64,000 nt of DNA from Streptomyces griseus subsp. griseus (GCF_000720255.1 NZ_JOJE01000005.1:496001-560000); one strand, 5' to 3'; shown: positions 1 through 9,449, counted from the first letter of the stretch. Notes: generated by a model not told the origin, from the sequence alone. A program made the numbers and translations.

Positions 1-510
1 CTGGGGGCGTAGAAAGAGTTCCGGGGACGCAGAGAGCGAGAGGGCTCGCGGGGAAGGCCGCAGTGGGCGCGGGGAGACTGAGGGGGCGCGAGGAAGTGCG
101 CGAGGGCGCAACAATGGTGCTGTTTCCGCCAATTGCGTGAAGTACGCCACTTCCAAGATCCCAAAAATCACGTGACAGGCGGCCAGGTCCCGTGTCTTGC
201 GCGAAGTTGCGCGGCGCGCCAATCCACGCACGTGGCCCAAATGGAGTACTGTCGAGCACTGGGCCCGGACTCCCACCAGGGTGTCCCGGGCCTTGCTGGA
301 TCGCCGGGAGGGGGCTAGTTGCACAGGGTGACGGAGTTGGTCACTTAGCGTTGCGAATAGGTAACCGTGCCATAACGGCGAACCAGGGCCCGCGCCCGAC
401 ACGCCGGGCAACTCGGCAAGGTTGTGGCAGGCTGCACCCGGGCAGGCCACACTCGACTAGCGGAAGCAGCGACGCACGTGACGTCGGCAGGCACCACCCG
501 GGAGGTCCCC
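1..510. other. Region before sepH, no gene recognised
   Basis: The first ~110 bases are a G/A-rich low-complexity stretch without a convincing reading frame; the rest is less biased and probably holds the sepH promoter. A TTGCGA at 351-356 and CATAAC at 371-376 are only 14 bases apart, too close for a standard promoter, so no promoter is called. Short frames here lack the third-position G/C bias of the real genes. Confidence 0.5.
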
Positions 511-1545
511 ATGCCCGAACTGCGTGTCGTGGCCGTCTCGAATGACGGCACACGGCTGGTGCTGAAGGCTGCGGACAGCACGGAGTACACGCTTCCTATC
601 GACGAGCGTCTGCGTGCCGCTGTTCGCGGTGACCGTCCCCGCCTCGGCCAGATCGAGATCGAGGTGGAGAGCCATCTCCGCCCCCGTGACATCCAGGCGC
701 GTATACGTGCGGGTGCGACGGCGGAAGAGGTCGCCCAGATGGCCGGCATCCCCGTCGATCGCGTACGCCGCTTCGAGGGCCCCGTGCTGGCCGAGCGGGC
801 GTTCATGGCGGAGCGGGCCCGCAAGACACCCGTCCGCCGCCCCGGCGAGAACGCCGCCGGACCTCAACTCGGCGAGGCCGTACAGGAACGACTGCTGCTG
901 CGCGGCGCCGACAAGGACACCGTGCAGTGGGACTCCTGGCGCCGCGACGACGGCACCTGGGAAGTCCTCCTGGTCTACCTGGTCGCGGGCGAACCGCACT
1001 CGGCGAGCTGGACGTACGACCCTCCGCGGCGGCTCGTCCAGGCCGTGGACGACGAGGCGCGCTCGCTGATCGGCGAGTCCGACGACCTCGCCGCGCCCGA
1101 GCCCAGCTTCCCGTTCGTGCCACGCATCGCCCGGCTGCCGCGCGACCGTACGCTCGAGCGCGCCCCCGACCGGCCGAGCCTGCCGGCGCAGGCCTCCGAG
1201 CCGGTCGAGGAGAACACCGGCGAACGGGACTCGCTGACCAGCCTGTTGGAGGCCGTGCCCAGCTTCAGAGGCGACCTGGTCGTCCCGGAGCGGACGACGG
1301 AGTCCACGGAGGAACCGCCGGACGAACCGGCCGCCGCCGAGGAGGAGCCCCCGGCTCCCGCCGCATCGGCCGGTTCCGCGTACGCGGACGTCCTCATGCC
1401 CCGCTCGGTCGGCAGCCACCGCGACCGACTGGTCGGCTCCACCGACCGCCAGGCCGAGGCGGACGGGGTCCGCCCGGGACGCCGGGCGGCGGTCCCGAGC
1501 TGGGACGAGATCGTGTTCGGCACCCGGCGCAAGAAGCAGGAGTAG
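511..1545 (+). CDS. sepH: Septation protein SepH
   Basis: The 344-residue product matches SepH, the actinobacterial cell-division protein (SCO5855 in S. coelicolor from memory) that binds FtsZ and promotes its assembly at division septa. An N-terminal DUF3071-type region carries a helix-turn-helix-like segment around residues 57-90 (IQARIRAGATAEEVAQMAGI), followed by a long acidic, proline- and glutamate-rich linker from about residue 195 and a short conserved basic C-terminal tail. The ATG at 511 is chosen because a GGAGGT lies at 501-506; an in-frame upstream extension to 424 has no ribosome site. The gene stands alone, convergent with the sulfurtransferase, and a shared hairpin lies between them. 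Confidence 0.93.
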   Translation: MPELRVVAVSNDGTRLVLKAADSTEYTLPIDERLRAAVRGDRPRLGQIEIEVESHLRPRDIQARIRAGATAEEVAQMAGIPVDRVRRFEGPVLAERAFMAERARKTPVRRPGENAAGPQLGEAVQERLLLRGADKDTVQWDSWRRDDGTWEVLLVYLVAGEPHSASWTYDPPRRLVQAVDDEARSLIGESDDLAAPEPSFPFVPRIARLPRDRTLERAPDRPSLPAQASEPVEENTGERDSLTSLLEAVPSFRGDLVVPERTTESTEEPPDEPAAAEEEPPAPAASAGSAYADVLMPRSVGSHRDRLVGSTDRQAEADGVRPGRRAAVPSWDEIVFGTRRKKQE

Positions 1546-1562
1546 CCGACCGTACGAGGCGG

Positions 1563-1589
1563 GGGCCCGCGTCGAGGAGACGCGGGCCC
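1563..1589. terminator. Bidirectional hairpin between sepH and sulfurtransferase gene
   Basis: Perfect 11-bp inverted repeat, GGGCCCGCGTC at 1563-1573 and GACGCGGGCCC at 1579-1589, with a 5-base loop. It sits between two convergent stop codons and is well placed to end both transcripts. There is no T-run, as is common in Streptomyces. Confidence 0.75.
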
Positions 1590-1614
1590 TGTCCGCATGC
1601 GTACCGGGGCGGGG

Positions 1615-2466
1615 CTACTGCGGGTCGGGCCCCACGGCGACCGGCCGGGAGGGGTCCGAGGACCACTCCGACCAGGATCCGACGTAGAGCGCCGCCGGAA
1701 CCCCGGCCACCGCCAGGGCCAGCACCTCGTGCGCCCCGGAGACGCCCGAACCGCAGTAGACGCCCACGGCGGTCCCGTCGGAGGCTCCCAACGCCTTGAA
1801 GCGGTCCCTGAGCTCCTCGGCGGGCAGGAACCGGCCGTCCGGCCCCACGTTCTCGGTGGTAGGCGCCGAAACCGCTCCGGGGATGTGCCCGCCGACCCGG
1901 TCGATCGGCTCCACCTCGCCGCGGTAGCGCTCCCCCGCGCGCGCGTCGAGGAGCACTCCGGAGCGGGCCAGCGCCGCGGCCTCGTCGGCGTCGAGGAGGT
2001 CGGCGGGTGTGGGCACCGGCTCGAAGTCGCCCTCCGCGGGCGTGGGCGACTCCACCGACAACTGCCCCTGCCAGGAAGGCAACCCGCCGTCGAGAACTCG
2101 CACGTCCGGGTGACCCGTCCAGCGCAGCATCCACCACGCGCGGGCCGCCGCCCAGCCCTGCCCGCCGTCGTACACGACGACCGGTGTTCCCGCGGACACA
2201 CCGGCCCGGCGCATGGCAGCGCCGAACTCCGCGACGTCGGGCAGCGGGTGCCGGCCCCGCTCGCCGGGTGCGGCGGCCAACTCCTGGTCGAGGTCGACGT
2301 AGACCGCGCCGGGGATGTGCCCGGCCGTGTACTCGGCCCGGCCGTCGAAGGGCGGCTCCCCGGCCGCCTTGGCCAGGCTGAGCTGCCAGCGGACATCGAG
2401 CACGACCGGGGGGTTCTCCCCCGCCACGGCGCCCGCGAGTTCGGATGCGGAGATGATGGCGTTCAT
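1615..2466 (-). CDS. 3-mercaptopyruvate/thiosulfate sulfurtransferase (two-domain rhodanese)
   Basis: The 283-residue protein has two rhodanese folds: a structural N-terminal half and a catalytic C-terminal half. The active loop reads CGSGVS with the persulfide-forming cysteine near residue 238, the loop type typical of mercaptopyruvate sulfurtransferases (classical rhodaneses have CRKGVT). A GSWSEW motif near the end is also typical of this family. It should move sulfane sulfur from 3-mercaptopyruvate or thiosulfate to acceptors such as thiols or cyanide in the cytosol. The start at MNAIISASEL (2466) begins the first domain; a 32-residue in-frame extension to 2562 looks unlike the family. 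The substrate preference is inferred from the loop only. Confidence 0.88.
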   Translation of the reverse strand: MNAIISASELAGAVAGENPPVVLDVRWQLSLAKAAGEPPFDGRAEYTAGHIPGAVYVDLDQELAAAPGERGRHPLPDVAEFGAAMRRAGVSAGTPVVVYDGGQGWAAARAWWMLRWTGHPDVRVLDGGLPSWQGQLSVESPTPAEGDFEPVPTPADLLDADEAAALARSGVLLDARAGERYRGEVEPIDRVGGHIPGAVSAPTTENVGPDGRFLPAEELRDRFKALGASDGTAVGVYCGSGVSGAHEVLALAVAGVPAALYVGSWSEWSSDPSRPVAVGPDPQ

Positions 2467-2763
2467 GGCCCCATCCTCGCGCACGGAGTAGCCGCATCGT
2501 CCAGGTCCGGCTACTCTGCTCCGCCGGACAGGCCCGATCACGGGGCGTACCGCAATGGGCACGCGCGGTACAGCCGATCAATGCCGGTCGACCGGCGTGC
2601 GGAAGCCAACCGGGAACCTCACCCGGGGCAACCCACGGTCACGGACCGGCATACCAGCGGCGCGCCCGAGCACCCGGCGCCACGGGTGGTGTCAGCATCG
2701 GCACCGGTCGGGACAGCGGAAGCGAAAACGCGGCCACCGCGAGGGGCCGAGAAGAGAGAGACG

Positions 2764-3567
2764 ATGACCGAGGCACCGGGGCCCGCCGGCCGGAACGGCG
2801 AAGCGCACGCTCGGTATGTGCCCGGCACGCCCTGCTGGGTGAGCCTGATGGTGCACGGGCTGGCCGCGACCCAGGAGTTCTACGGTGAGCTGTTCGGTTG
2901 GGAGTTCGAGCCCGGCCCGCATCAACTCGGCCCCCACGTACGGGCCCTGCTCGACGGCCGCGAGGTGGCCGGGATCGGGCAACTGCCCCCCGACCGTCAT
3001 CTGCCCATCGCCTGGACGCCCTACCTCGCCTCCGACGACGTGGACCTGACGGCCGAAACGGTACGGCTGTGCGGCGGAACCATCGGGGTGGGGCCGCTGG
3101 ACGCCGCCGAGGCCGGGCGCCTCGCGATCGGCTCCGATCCGTCCGGCGCCGTCTTCGGCATCTGGGAAGCGGCGGCACACCACGGCACCCGCATCACCGG
3201 TGTGCCCGGGACGCCCGCGTGGAACGAACTGCTGACCTACGAGACCGTGAGCGTCACCAAGTTCTACAAGACGGTGTTCGGCTACGAGGAGGAGCCGGTG
3301 GTCTCCGCCGACTTCGACTACGTCACCCTGCGCGTCGCCGGTCACCCGGTCGCCGGCGTCCACGGTGTGGGTCACGCCCTGCCCCGGGACCGGGGTCCGC
3401 ACTGGCTGACGTACTTCGAGGTGGCCGACACGGACGAGGCGCTGGACCGTCTCGTCGACCTCGGTGGGCATGTCCTGAAGGGGGCTCAGGACAGCTTCCA
3501 CGGACGCGTGGCCACCGTGGCCGACCCGGAGGGTGCCCGCTTCTCCCTGATCCAGGATCCGAGCTGA
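2764..3567 (+). CDS. VOC family protein with two glyoxalase-like domains
   Basis: The 267-residue protein holds two vicinal-oxygen-chelate domains, roughly residues 18-130 and 145-265. The pattern PGTPCWVSLMV / GTPAWNELLTY opens each half, and each half ends with a DPSGAVFGIWE or DPEGARFSLIQD strand. Such tandem VOC proteins in Streptomyces are often annotated as hydroxylases or glyoxalase/bleomycin-resistance-like proteins. The metal ligands are not certain and no substrate can be assigned. The ATG at 2764 is preceded by a purine-rich GAAGAGAGAG. A much longer in-frame extension upstream to 1597 is antisense to the sulfurtransferase gene and is not real. It is a single gene, divergent from the sulfurtransferase gene across about 300 bases in which nothing specific was recognised. 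Confidence 0.82.
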   Translation: MTEAPGPAGRNGEAHARYVPGTPCWVSLMVHGLAATQEFYGELFGWEFEPGPHQLGPHVRALLDGREVAGIGQLPPDRHLPIAWTPYLASDDVDLTAETVRLCGGTIGVGPLDAAEAGRLAIGSDPSGAVFGIWEAAAHHGTRITGVPGTPAWNELLTYETVSVTKFYKTVFGYEEEPVVSADFDYVTLRVAGHPVAGVHGVGHALPRDRGPHWLTYFEVADTDEALDRLVDLGGHVLKGAQDSFHGRVATVADPEGARFSLIQDPS

Positions 3568-3645
3568 CGAAGGGCCTGGGTGACCGGCCTGGTAGTGCTT
3601 CGTCACCTCGGGTGATCTCGCCTGGTGGCGGGCATCTGACTGGGC

Positions 3646-4032
3646 ATGGGGCTGGGGGAAGTGGAACGGCTGCGGGGTGAGTTATCGCAGTCCATCGCCG
3701 ATGTGGGCTTTGGGCAAGCGGGCGAACTGCCAGGTCGCAGTCAGCGTGCACGCGGCTACCGACACCGCATCGTGCCCGCTGGAGTGGGAGACGTTCCTGC
3801 CCGAGGAGCGGACCAGTGACCATGACAGGCGACGGCGGGCGGATCGAGCACGACTACCGGGAACTCAAGCACGGTCTGGGCCTGGACCACTTCGAGGGCC
3901 GCACCTGGAACCGCGGACGGCACCACCACGTCACCCGCGTCACCGCCGCCCAGGCCTTCCTCACCCTCCGGCGGCTCGACCAAAGCCCAGATGCCGGCCT
4001 GAGCCTCCACCAGGTCCTCGATGTCCTTCAGA
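3646..4032 (+). pseudogene. Remnant of an IS701-like (DDE) transposase gene
   Basis: Three separate pieces of one transposase family are visible in order. An N-terminal start MGLGEVERLRGELSQ begins at 3646. A middle piece, LGKRANCQVAVSVHAA followed by CPLEWETFLPEE, runs from 3710 to about 3805 in another frame. A C-terminal piece from about 3837 reads RIEHDYRELKHGLGLDHFEG, then a VTAAQAFLTLRRL stretch, then LHQVLDVLQ, ending near 4032. Large internal deletions and a frame change separate the pieces, so no active enzyme can be made. The C-terminal piece runs into the last codons and stop of the thymidine kinase gene on the other strand. The IS assignment is from remembered family motifs; end repeats were not confirmed. 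Confidence 0.8.
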
Positions 4033-4675
4033 CCGAGGAGACCGGCAGTACGTCCGGCGACAGCACCGCCGCGCGGGACGTGGCGGCCGTCATACGGCGC
4101 CTGTGGTGCCGTCGGCAGAGCACCTCGTAGCCGATGGCGTCCGCCTGGTTGACGTCGCCGACGACGACCTGGGCGCCCTCGACGACCATGACGCCGCCTA
4201 TCGTGCGGGCGTTGTGGGTGGCGCGGGCGCCGCACCAGCACAGGGCCTCGACCTGGAGCACCTCGACCCGGTCGGCGAGCTCCACGAGCCGCTGGGAGCC
4301 CGGGAACAGCTTGGAGCGGAAGTCGGTCGTGATGCCGAACGCGTACACGTCGACGCTCAGATCGTCGACCACGCGCGCGAGCTGGTCGATCTGTTCCGGC
4401 GCCAGGAACTGCGCCTCGTCCGCGATCACGTAGTCGGCGCGGCCGCCGTGGGAGAGGTGGTCGACGAGGTAGGCGTACAGGTCCTGTCCGTCCTCGACCT
4501 CGACCGCATCGGTGACCAGGCCGAGGCGGGAGGACAGCTTGCCCTCTCCGGCGCGGTCGTCGCGGGTGAGGATCACGCCCTGCAGACCGCGTGCGGAGCG
4601 GTTGTGCTCGATCTGCAGAGCCAGCGTCGACTTCCCGCAGTCCATGGTTCCGGAGAAGAACACCAGCTCGGGCAT
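4028..4675 (-). CDS. tdk: Thymidine kinase
   Basis: The 215-residue protein phosphorylates thymidine with ATP in the pyrimidine salvage pathway. A P-loop GTMDCGKST lies at residues 9-17, the DEAQF motif carries the catalytic glutamate near residue 86, and a zinc-ribbon lasso region holds CWCGARATHNAR with a late CRRHH. The start MPELVFFSG (4675) is usual for the family; 11 extra in-frame residues to 4708 are possible but atypical. The gene end overlaps the conserved C-terminal coding piece of a dead transposase on the opposite strand, so the last few residues (about VSSV) and the stop may come from the insertion. The catalytic core is complete. It lies 50 bases downstream of the phosphodiesterase gene and may share its transcript. 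Confidence 0.92.
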   Translation of the reverse strand: MPELVFFSGTMDCGKSTLALQIEHNRSARGLQGVILTRDDRAGEGKLSSRLGLVTDAVEVEDGQDLYAYLVDHLSHGGRADYVIADEAQFLAPEQIDQLARVVDDLSVDVYAFGITTDFRSKLFPGSQRLVELADRVEVLQVEALCWCGARATHNARTIGGVMVVEGAQVVVGDVNQADAIGYEVLCRRHHRRRMTAATSRAAVLSPDVLPVSSV

Positions 4676-4725
4676 GGTGAGTTGAGCACCTTTCGGCAAA
4701 GGGGACATGAGGAGCGGGCGGTACG

Positions 4726-5922
4726 TCAGGAGCGTACTTCGAGCAGGGGGACCAGTTGCTCGGCAGGGGTCATCGAACCGTGGTTGCCGACCATCGACGA
4801 CTCCTTCGGCTCCCGCTCGGACGCGATGAGCAGGACGTCGTCGTGCGCGGCGGCCACCACGTCGCCGATGCGGGCGTACACACGGTCGTCGAAACGGTCG
4901 GGCGGGCCGAACCAGCCCGCCGCGATCGCCTCGTCCCGTGAGGCCACCCAGAACTGCTCGCCCAGCACCTCGCGCCAGCAGGTCACGACGTCGTTCTCGG
5001 CGCCCGGGACCGCGTACACGTGGCGGGCCCGGCCCTCGCCGCCCAGCAGGGCGACTCCGGCGCGCAGCTCCCAGTCCTCGTCGAAGTCGATCCGGTGCTG
5101 TTCGTCGAAGGGCACGTCGACCATGCCGTGGTCGGCGGTGACGTAGAGCGCGGTGCGCGGCGGCAGCTGCTCGGCCAGGCGCTGGACGAGCCGGTCGACG
5201 TACATGAGCTGGCCGTGCCAGGTGTCCGACGCCATGCCGTAGCGGTGTCCGGCACCGTCCAGTTCGGCGTAGTACGTGTAGACGAGGGAACGGTCACCGG
5301 CGGCCAGTTGCTCGGCCGCGAGGTCCATGCGCTCCTCGCCGGTCAGCCGCCCCAGGAACGTTCCGCCACTGAGCGCGACCTTGGTGAGCGGGGTGTTCGC
5401 GAAGGTGGGGGACGACACCTGGGCGGCGTGGACACCCGCCTGGGCGGCCAGCTGGAAGACCGTGGGGTGAGGCTGCCAGGCACGGGGGTCCGTCCACGGC
5501 TGCCAGCGCAGCTGGTTCATCAGCTCGCCGGTGGCCGGGTTGCGGACGGTGTATCCGGGCAGGCCGTGCGCGCCGGGCGGGAGGCCGGTGCCGACCGAGG
5601 CGAGGGAGGTCGCGGTGGTCGCCGGGTAGCCGGCGGTGAGCGGGCGGCCGGTGCCTCCGCGGGAGCTCGCCAGGAGCGATGCCATGAAGGGGGCCTCGTC
5701 CGGGTGCGCCTTCAGTTGCTCCCAGCCCAGGCCGTCGATCAGGAACACACAGTTCCGGTCGGCCGGGGTGAGCTCCTGGATCGCGGCCTGCATCGCCGGC
5801 ACACCCATGCCCGCGGCCAGTGTGGGGAGCAGGTCGGCGAGGGAGCCGCTGCCGTACTCGGGAAGCGGCGCGGAGGCGGGCGCGAGCGGTTCCGGGTGGT
5901 CCCAGGGGGCGGACTGGACCAT
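4726..5922 (-). CDS. Nucleotide pyrophosphatase/phosphodiesterase-family hydrolase
   Basis: The 398-residue protein belongs to the alkaline phosphatase superfamily of type I phosphodiesterases/nucleotide pyrophosphatases. FLIDGLGWEQL (about residue 59) is the first metal site, PATTATSLAS near residue 100 supplies the threonine nucleophile, YYAELDGAGHRYG supplies Asp/His ligands, and VTADHGMVDV is the second metal site, with a late NHGSMTP histidine. It should hydrolyse phosphodiester bonds using two metal ions. No signal peptide or membrane segment is evident, so it is probably cytosolic. Its ATG overlaps the stop of the DUF5998 gene by one base (TGATG), pointing to translational coupling. 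The physiological substrate is unknown. Confidence 0.85.
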   Translation of the reverse strand: MVQSAPWDHPEPLAPASAPLPEYGSGSLADLLPTLAAGMGVPAMQAAIQELTPADRNCVFLIDGLGWEQLKAHPDEAPFMASLLASSRGGTGRPLTAGYPATTATSLASVGTGLPPGAHGLPGYTVRNPATGELMNQLRWQPWTDPRAWQPHPTVFQLAAQAGVHAAQVSSPTFANTPLTKVALSGGTFLGRLTGEERMDLAAEQLAAGDRSLVYTYYAELDGAGHRYGMASDTWHGQLMYVDRLVQRLAEQLPPRTALYVTADHGMVDVPFDEQHRIDFDEDWELRAGVALLGGEGRARHVYAVPGAENDVVTCWREVLGEQFWVASRDEAIAAGWFGPPDRFDDRVYARIGDVVAAAHDDVLLIASEREPKESSMVGNHGSMTPAEQLVPLLEVRS

Positions 5923-6509
5923 CAGCGGGTGACGTCCGCGGTCGCCTCGGAGAGCGACTGTGCGAAGACGAGGGCCTGGCGCACCGTCTCGGGGCCGTCC
6001 CCGGCCTCGCTGACGCGCAGGCTGAGGTCGTCCGCGGTCGAGTTGCCGGTGTATCCGTGGTCGGCGTCGCAGTTCGGGTCACCGCAGGCGGCCGGTTCGA
6101 GGTCGATGCGGGAGACGGCGCCCCAGCCGATGGTCAGCACGACCTCGCGGGGCAGCGTGCCCGGCTTGTAGGACTCCGGGTTGGCCACGACCCGGCTGAC
6201 GACGACCGAGGAGATCCGGCCGATCTTCACCGACTCCGTGGAGGTGGTGGCGTACGGCGTCGGGGAGGTGCTGTCGGCGGCCTGCTCGTCGGTGTGGCTG
6301 ACGATGAAACGGTTGCCGGTGAGGACCAGCACGGTCACGTGCCGTCGCACCTCGTTCTGGTCGAACGTCGTCTCCTGGTGGACCAGGTACGACCGGATGG
6401 GCTCGCCGCCCACGGCGGCCTCCACCGCCTCGGCAACGAGGGCCGGGTAGTAGCCGCTGCGTTCGATCGCCGCTCGCAGCCCCTGGGTCGTCGTACTGGT
6501 CTTGGCCAT
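5922..6509 (-). CDS. DUF5998 family protein
   Basis: This 195-residue conserved actinobacterial protein has no known biochemical function. It contains a central beta-rich region (TVLVLTGNRFIVSHTDE) and a CGDPNCDADHGYTG segment with two closely spaced cysteines and a histidine that could hold a metal, followed by an acidic, helical C-terminus. Start MAKTSTTTQ at 6509 is preferred; eight extra in-frame residues upstream are possible. It is coupled by a one-base stop/start overlap to the phosphodiesterase gene, which suggests the two act together. The family name is from recognition of the typical sequence. Confidence 0.8.
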   Translation of the reverse strand: MAKTSTTTQGLRAAIERSGYYPALVAEAVEAAVGGEPIRSYLVHQETTFDQNEVRRHVTVLVLTGNRFIVSHTDEQAADSTSPTPYATTSTESVKIGRISSVVVSRVVANPESYKPGTLPREVVLTIGWGAVSRIDLEPAACGDPNCDADHGYTGNSTADDLSLRVSEAGDGPETVRQALVFAQSLSEATADVTR

Positions 6510-6560
6510 GTCCTCCATCCTACGGGGGTGCACTGACTGCGAGGGACCGCTCGGGGCCGC

Positions 6561-9449
6561 TCAGTACACGGGGAGTGTCCGCGGGCCGAGGTCGTCCCGG
6601 GCGGGGGGCGGGGCCAGGCGTACGGAGGCGCCGAGCACGCTCAGACCGCGCGGCGCGACGACCACCGGTTCCAGGGTGACGGCGACGACCTCCGGGTGGT
6701 CGTCGACCAGCCGCGACACCCGCAGCAGCAGCTCTTCCAGCGCGGGCGTGTCGACGGGTGTCGAGCCGCGCCAGCCGAACAGGAGCGGCGCGGTCCGGAT
6801 GGAGCGGACGAGGGAGGTCGCGTCCCGGTCGGTGACGGGGACGAGCCGGTGCGCCATGTCTCCGAGCAGCTGGGAGGCGGCGCCGGCGAGCCCGAAGGAG
6901 AGCACCGCGCCGGCGGCCGGGTCGATGACCGCGCGGACGACGGTGTCGACCCCGCGCGGAGCCATCCCCTGCACGACCGGCCGCAGCTCCTCCGGCTTTC
7001 CGAACAGCCCGGTCAACTCGGTGTACGCCCTGCGCAGTTGTTCCTCGTCGGCGAGGTCCAGCCGTACGCCGCCCAGGTCGGCGCGGTGTCGCAGGTGCGG
7101 GGCGGTGGCCTTGAGGGCAACGGGGTAGCCGAGGGTGCCCGCGGCCGCGACGGCGTCGCCGGGGGTGGGCGCGGCCACGGCGCGGTGCACGTGGACGCCG
7201 TACATCCGCAGCAGTTCGTACGTCGCCTCCGTGCCGAGCGTGAGCCCCTGACCTCGCGCGAGCAACCCGCCGATCAGCTCGGCGGCCCCCCTCTCGTCGA
7301 TGTCGTCGTACTCGGGCACCTTCCCGGGCCGGGCTGCTTCGCGCCGCCACTGCGCGTACTTCACGCCTTCCGCGAGGGCCCGGACGGCGCGTTCGGCGGC
7401 GGGGTAGGCGGGGATGAGGTGGGCGTCGGCCGGGATGGCCGGCGGTTCCGTGGCGGCGGTGGTCAGTCGGTCCAGCGGGCGGAACGGGTGGGAACGGCCG
7501 ACAACGCCGGGTCCTTGGGAACCGGCCTGTGGTGCCGTACTCGTCGCAGCCGACAGAGCCTCCGCGAGTCCCCCCAGCTCGACGTGCACGACAAGCACCG
7601 GCTTCGCGGGCTCGGCCGCCGCAGCCGAGCGCAGCGCCTCCGCCAGCTCCGCCTCGCCCGGCGACGCCTCCCCGATCGCCGGAATCGCCGTGACGATCAC
7701 GGCGTCGCACGTGGCGTCCCCCAATGCCCGCGCCAGCGCCGCGCGGAAGTCCTCCGCGGAGGCGCCGGTCGTCAGGTCCAGCGGCGGCAACGGCCGCAGG
7801 CCCTCGGCGAGACACGCGTCGTAGGTCAGCTGCCCCAGTGACTCGGAGTTCCCGAGGATCGCCACGCGCGGGCCCGTGGGCAGCGGCTGGCGTGCGAGCA
7901 GCAGCCCGGTGTCCACCAGCTCGGTGATCGTGTCCACGCGGATCACCCCGGCCTGCCTGAGCAGGGCGGACACCGTGGTGTGCGGCAACCGCGTCGCCCG
8001 TACGGTGTGCCCCTGGGGAGCGGAACCGGAGCCCTGCACCACGACCAGGGGCTTGGCCGCCGCCGTGCGCCGGGCGAGGCGGGTGAACTTGCGCGGGTTG
8101 CCGATGGATTCCAGGTACATGAGGACGACGTCGGTGTCCGGGTCGTCGTACCAGTACTGAAGGACGTCGTTGCCGGACACGTCCGCGCGGTTGCCGGACG
8201 AGACGAAGGTGGACACGCCGGTGACGCCGGTGACGCCTCCTCCGCGGCGGTGGAGCCGGGAGAGCAGGGCGATGCCGATGGCGCCGGACTGGGCGAACAG
8301 TCCGATGCGCCCCGGGCGCGGCATCTCGGGGGCGAGGGACGCGTTCAGCCGTACGTCCCGGGAGGTGTTGATGATCCCGAAGGCGTTCGGCCCGATGATC
8401 CGCATGCCGTACGCGCGCGCGTGCCGTACGAGTTGGCGCTGGCGCTCGCGTCCGTCGGGACCGCTCTCGGCGTATCCGGCGGAGACCACGACGAGCCCCT
8501 GGACGCCGTGCTCGCCGCACTCGGCGACGACCTCGGGCACGTGCTCGGCGGGGACGGCGACGACCGCGAGGTCGACGGGGCCCTCGATGTCCCGCACCGA
8601 GCGGTGGGCGGGCACTCCGTCGATTTCCTTCAGCTCGTCGGGGAAGGCCTTGTTCACGGCGTGCAGTCGGCCGGTGAAGCCGGCGCCACGGATGTTGTCG
8701 AGGACGCTGCGGCCGACGCCGCCGGGGCTGCGTCCGACACCGACGACGGCGACGGACCCGGGCATGAGCAGCCGTTGCACGGAGCGCGCCTCGGCGCGGT
8801 GCTCGCGCGCGTACTGCACGGCGAGGGAGCGTTCGGTGGGTTCGAGGTCGAACTCCAGGCGTACGACGCCGTCCTCGAAGCTGCGCTTCTGGGTGTACCC
8901 GGCGTCCGTGAAGACCTTGATCATCTTGGTGTTGGCGGGCAGCACCTCGGCCGCGAAGCGGCGGATGCCGCGCTCGCGCGCGACGGCCCCGATGTGTTCG
9001 AGCAGGGCGGAGGCGACACCGCGTCCCTGGTGGGCGTCCTGGACCAGGAAGGCGACCTCGGCCTCGTCGGGAATATCGGGGGCGGGCGCGAAGCGCCCTC
9101 CGGCAAGGGTGGCGGTGGGAGACGGGTGGGCGGAGGCGGGCATGCCGTCGGCCCCGATGCGGTCATAGCGTACGGTGGCGATGAACTCGCCGCCGACCGT
9201 GGCCGCGAGTCCCACCCGGTCCACAAAGTCGTGGTGCGTGAAGCGGTGGACGTCCTTGGCGGACAGGCGCGGGTAGGGCGCGAAGAAGCGGTAGTACTTC
9301 GACTCGTCCGAGACCTGCTCGTAGAAGCTGACCAGGCGCTCGGCGTCATCAACGGTGATGGGGCGGATGCGCGCGGTGCCGCCGTCGCGCAGCACCACGT
9401 CGGCTTCCCAGTGGGCGGGGTACTCGTGCCGGTCCGACGCGCTCTGCAT
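6561..9449 (-). CDS. GNAT acetyltransferase fused to ADP-forming acyl-CoA synthetase (Pat-type)
   Basis: The 962-residue product has an N-terminal GNAT domain (about residues 10-190, acetyl-CoA loop near QDAHQGRGVASALLEHIG), then a CoA-binding Rossmann segment (VAVVGVGRSPGGVGRSV), a succinyl-CoA ligase-like part (GRIGLFAQSGAIG) and a C-terminal ATP-grasp domain. The order GNAT first, synthetase second is the arrangement I recall for the Streptomyces lividans acetyltransferase SlPatA, which acetylates and silences acyl-CoA synthetases; classical Pat has the reverse order. It probably acetylates lysines of acetate- or acetoacetate-activating enzymes. The ATG at 9449 opens the GNAT domain. It is transcribed away from ptsH, with 177 bases between. 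Confidence 0.87.
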   Translation of the reverse strand: MQSASDRHEYPAHWEADVVLRDGGTARIRPITVDDAERLVSFYEQVSDESKYYRFFAPYPRLSAKDVHRFTHHDFVDRVGLAATVGGEFIATVRYDRIGADGMPASAHPSPTATLAGGRFAPAPDIPDEAEVAFLVQDAHQGRGVASALLEHIGAVARERGIRRFAAEVLPANTKMIKVFTDAGYTQKRSFEDGVVRLEFDLEPTERSLAVQYAREHRAEARSVQRLLMPGSVAVVGVGRSPGGVGRSVLDNIRGAGFTGRLHAVNKAFPDELKEIDGVPAHRSVRDIEGPVDLAVVAVPAEHVPEVVAECGEHGVQGLVVVSAGYAESGPDGRERQRQLVRHARAYGMRIIGPNAFGIINTSRDVRLNASLAPEMPRPGRIGLFAQSGAIGIALLSRLHRRGGGVTGVTGVSTFVSSGNRADVSGNDVLQYWYDDPDTDVVLMYLESIGNPRKFTRLARRTAAAKPLVVVQGSGSAPQGHTVRATRLPHTTVSALLRQAGVIRVDTITELVDTGLLLARQPLPTGPRVAILGNSESLGQLTYDACLAEGLRPLPPLDLTTGASAEDFRAALARALGDATCDAVIVTAIPAIGEASPGEAELAEALRSAAAAEPAKPVLVVHVELGGLAEALSAATSTAPQAGSQGPGVVGRSHPFRPLDRLTTAATEPPAIPADAHLIPAYPAAERAVRALAEGVKYAQWRREAARPGKVPEYDDIDERGAAELIGGLLARGQGLTLGTEATYELLRMYGVHVHRAVAAPTPGDAVAAAGTLGYPVALKATAPHLRHRADLGGVRLDLADEEQLRRAYTELTGLFGKPEELRPVVQGMAPRGVDTVVRAVIDPAAGAVLSFGLAGAASQLLGDMAHRLVPVTDRDATSLVRSIRTAPLLFGWRGSTPVDTPALEELLLRVSRLVDDHPEVVAVTLEPVVVAPRGLSVLGASVRLAPPPARDDLGPRTLPVY

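Noticed and set aside
1..510. Short frames before sepH
   Set aside because: They have no ribosome sites, no codon bias, and no recognisable products.
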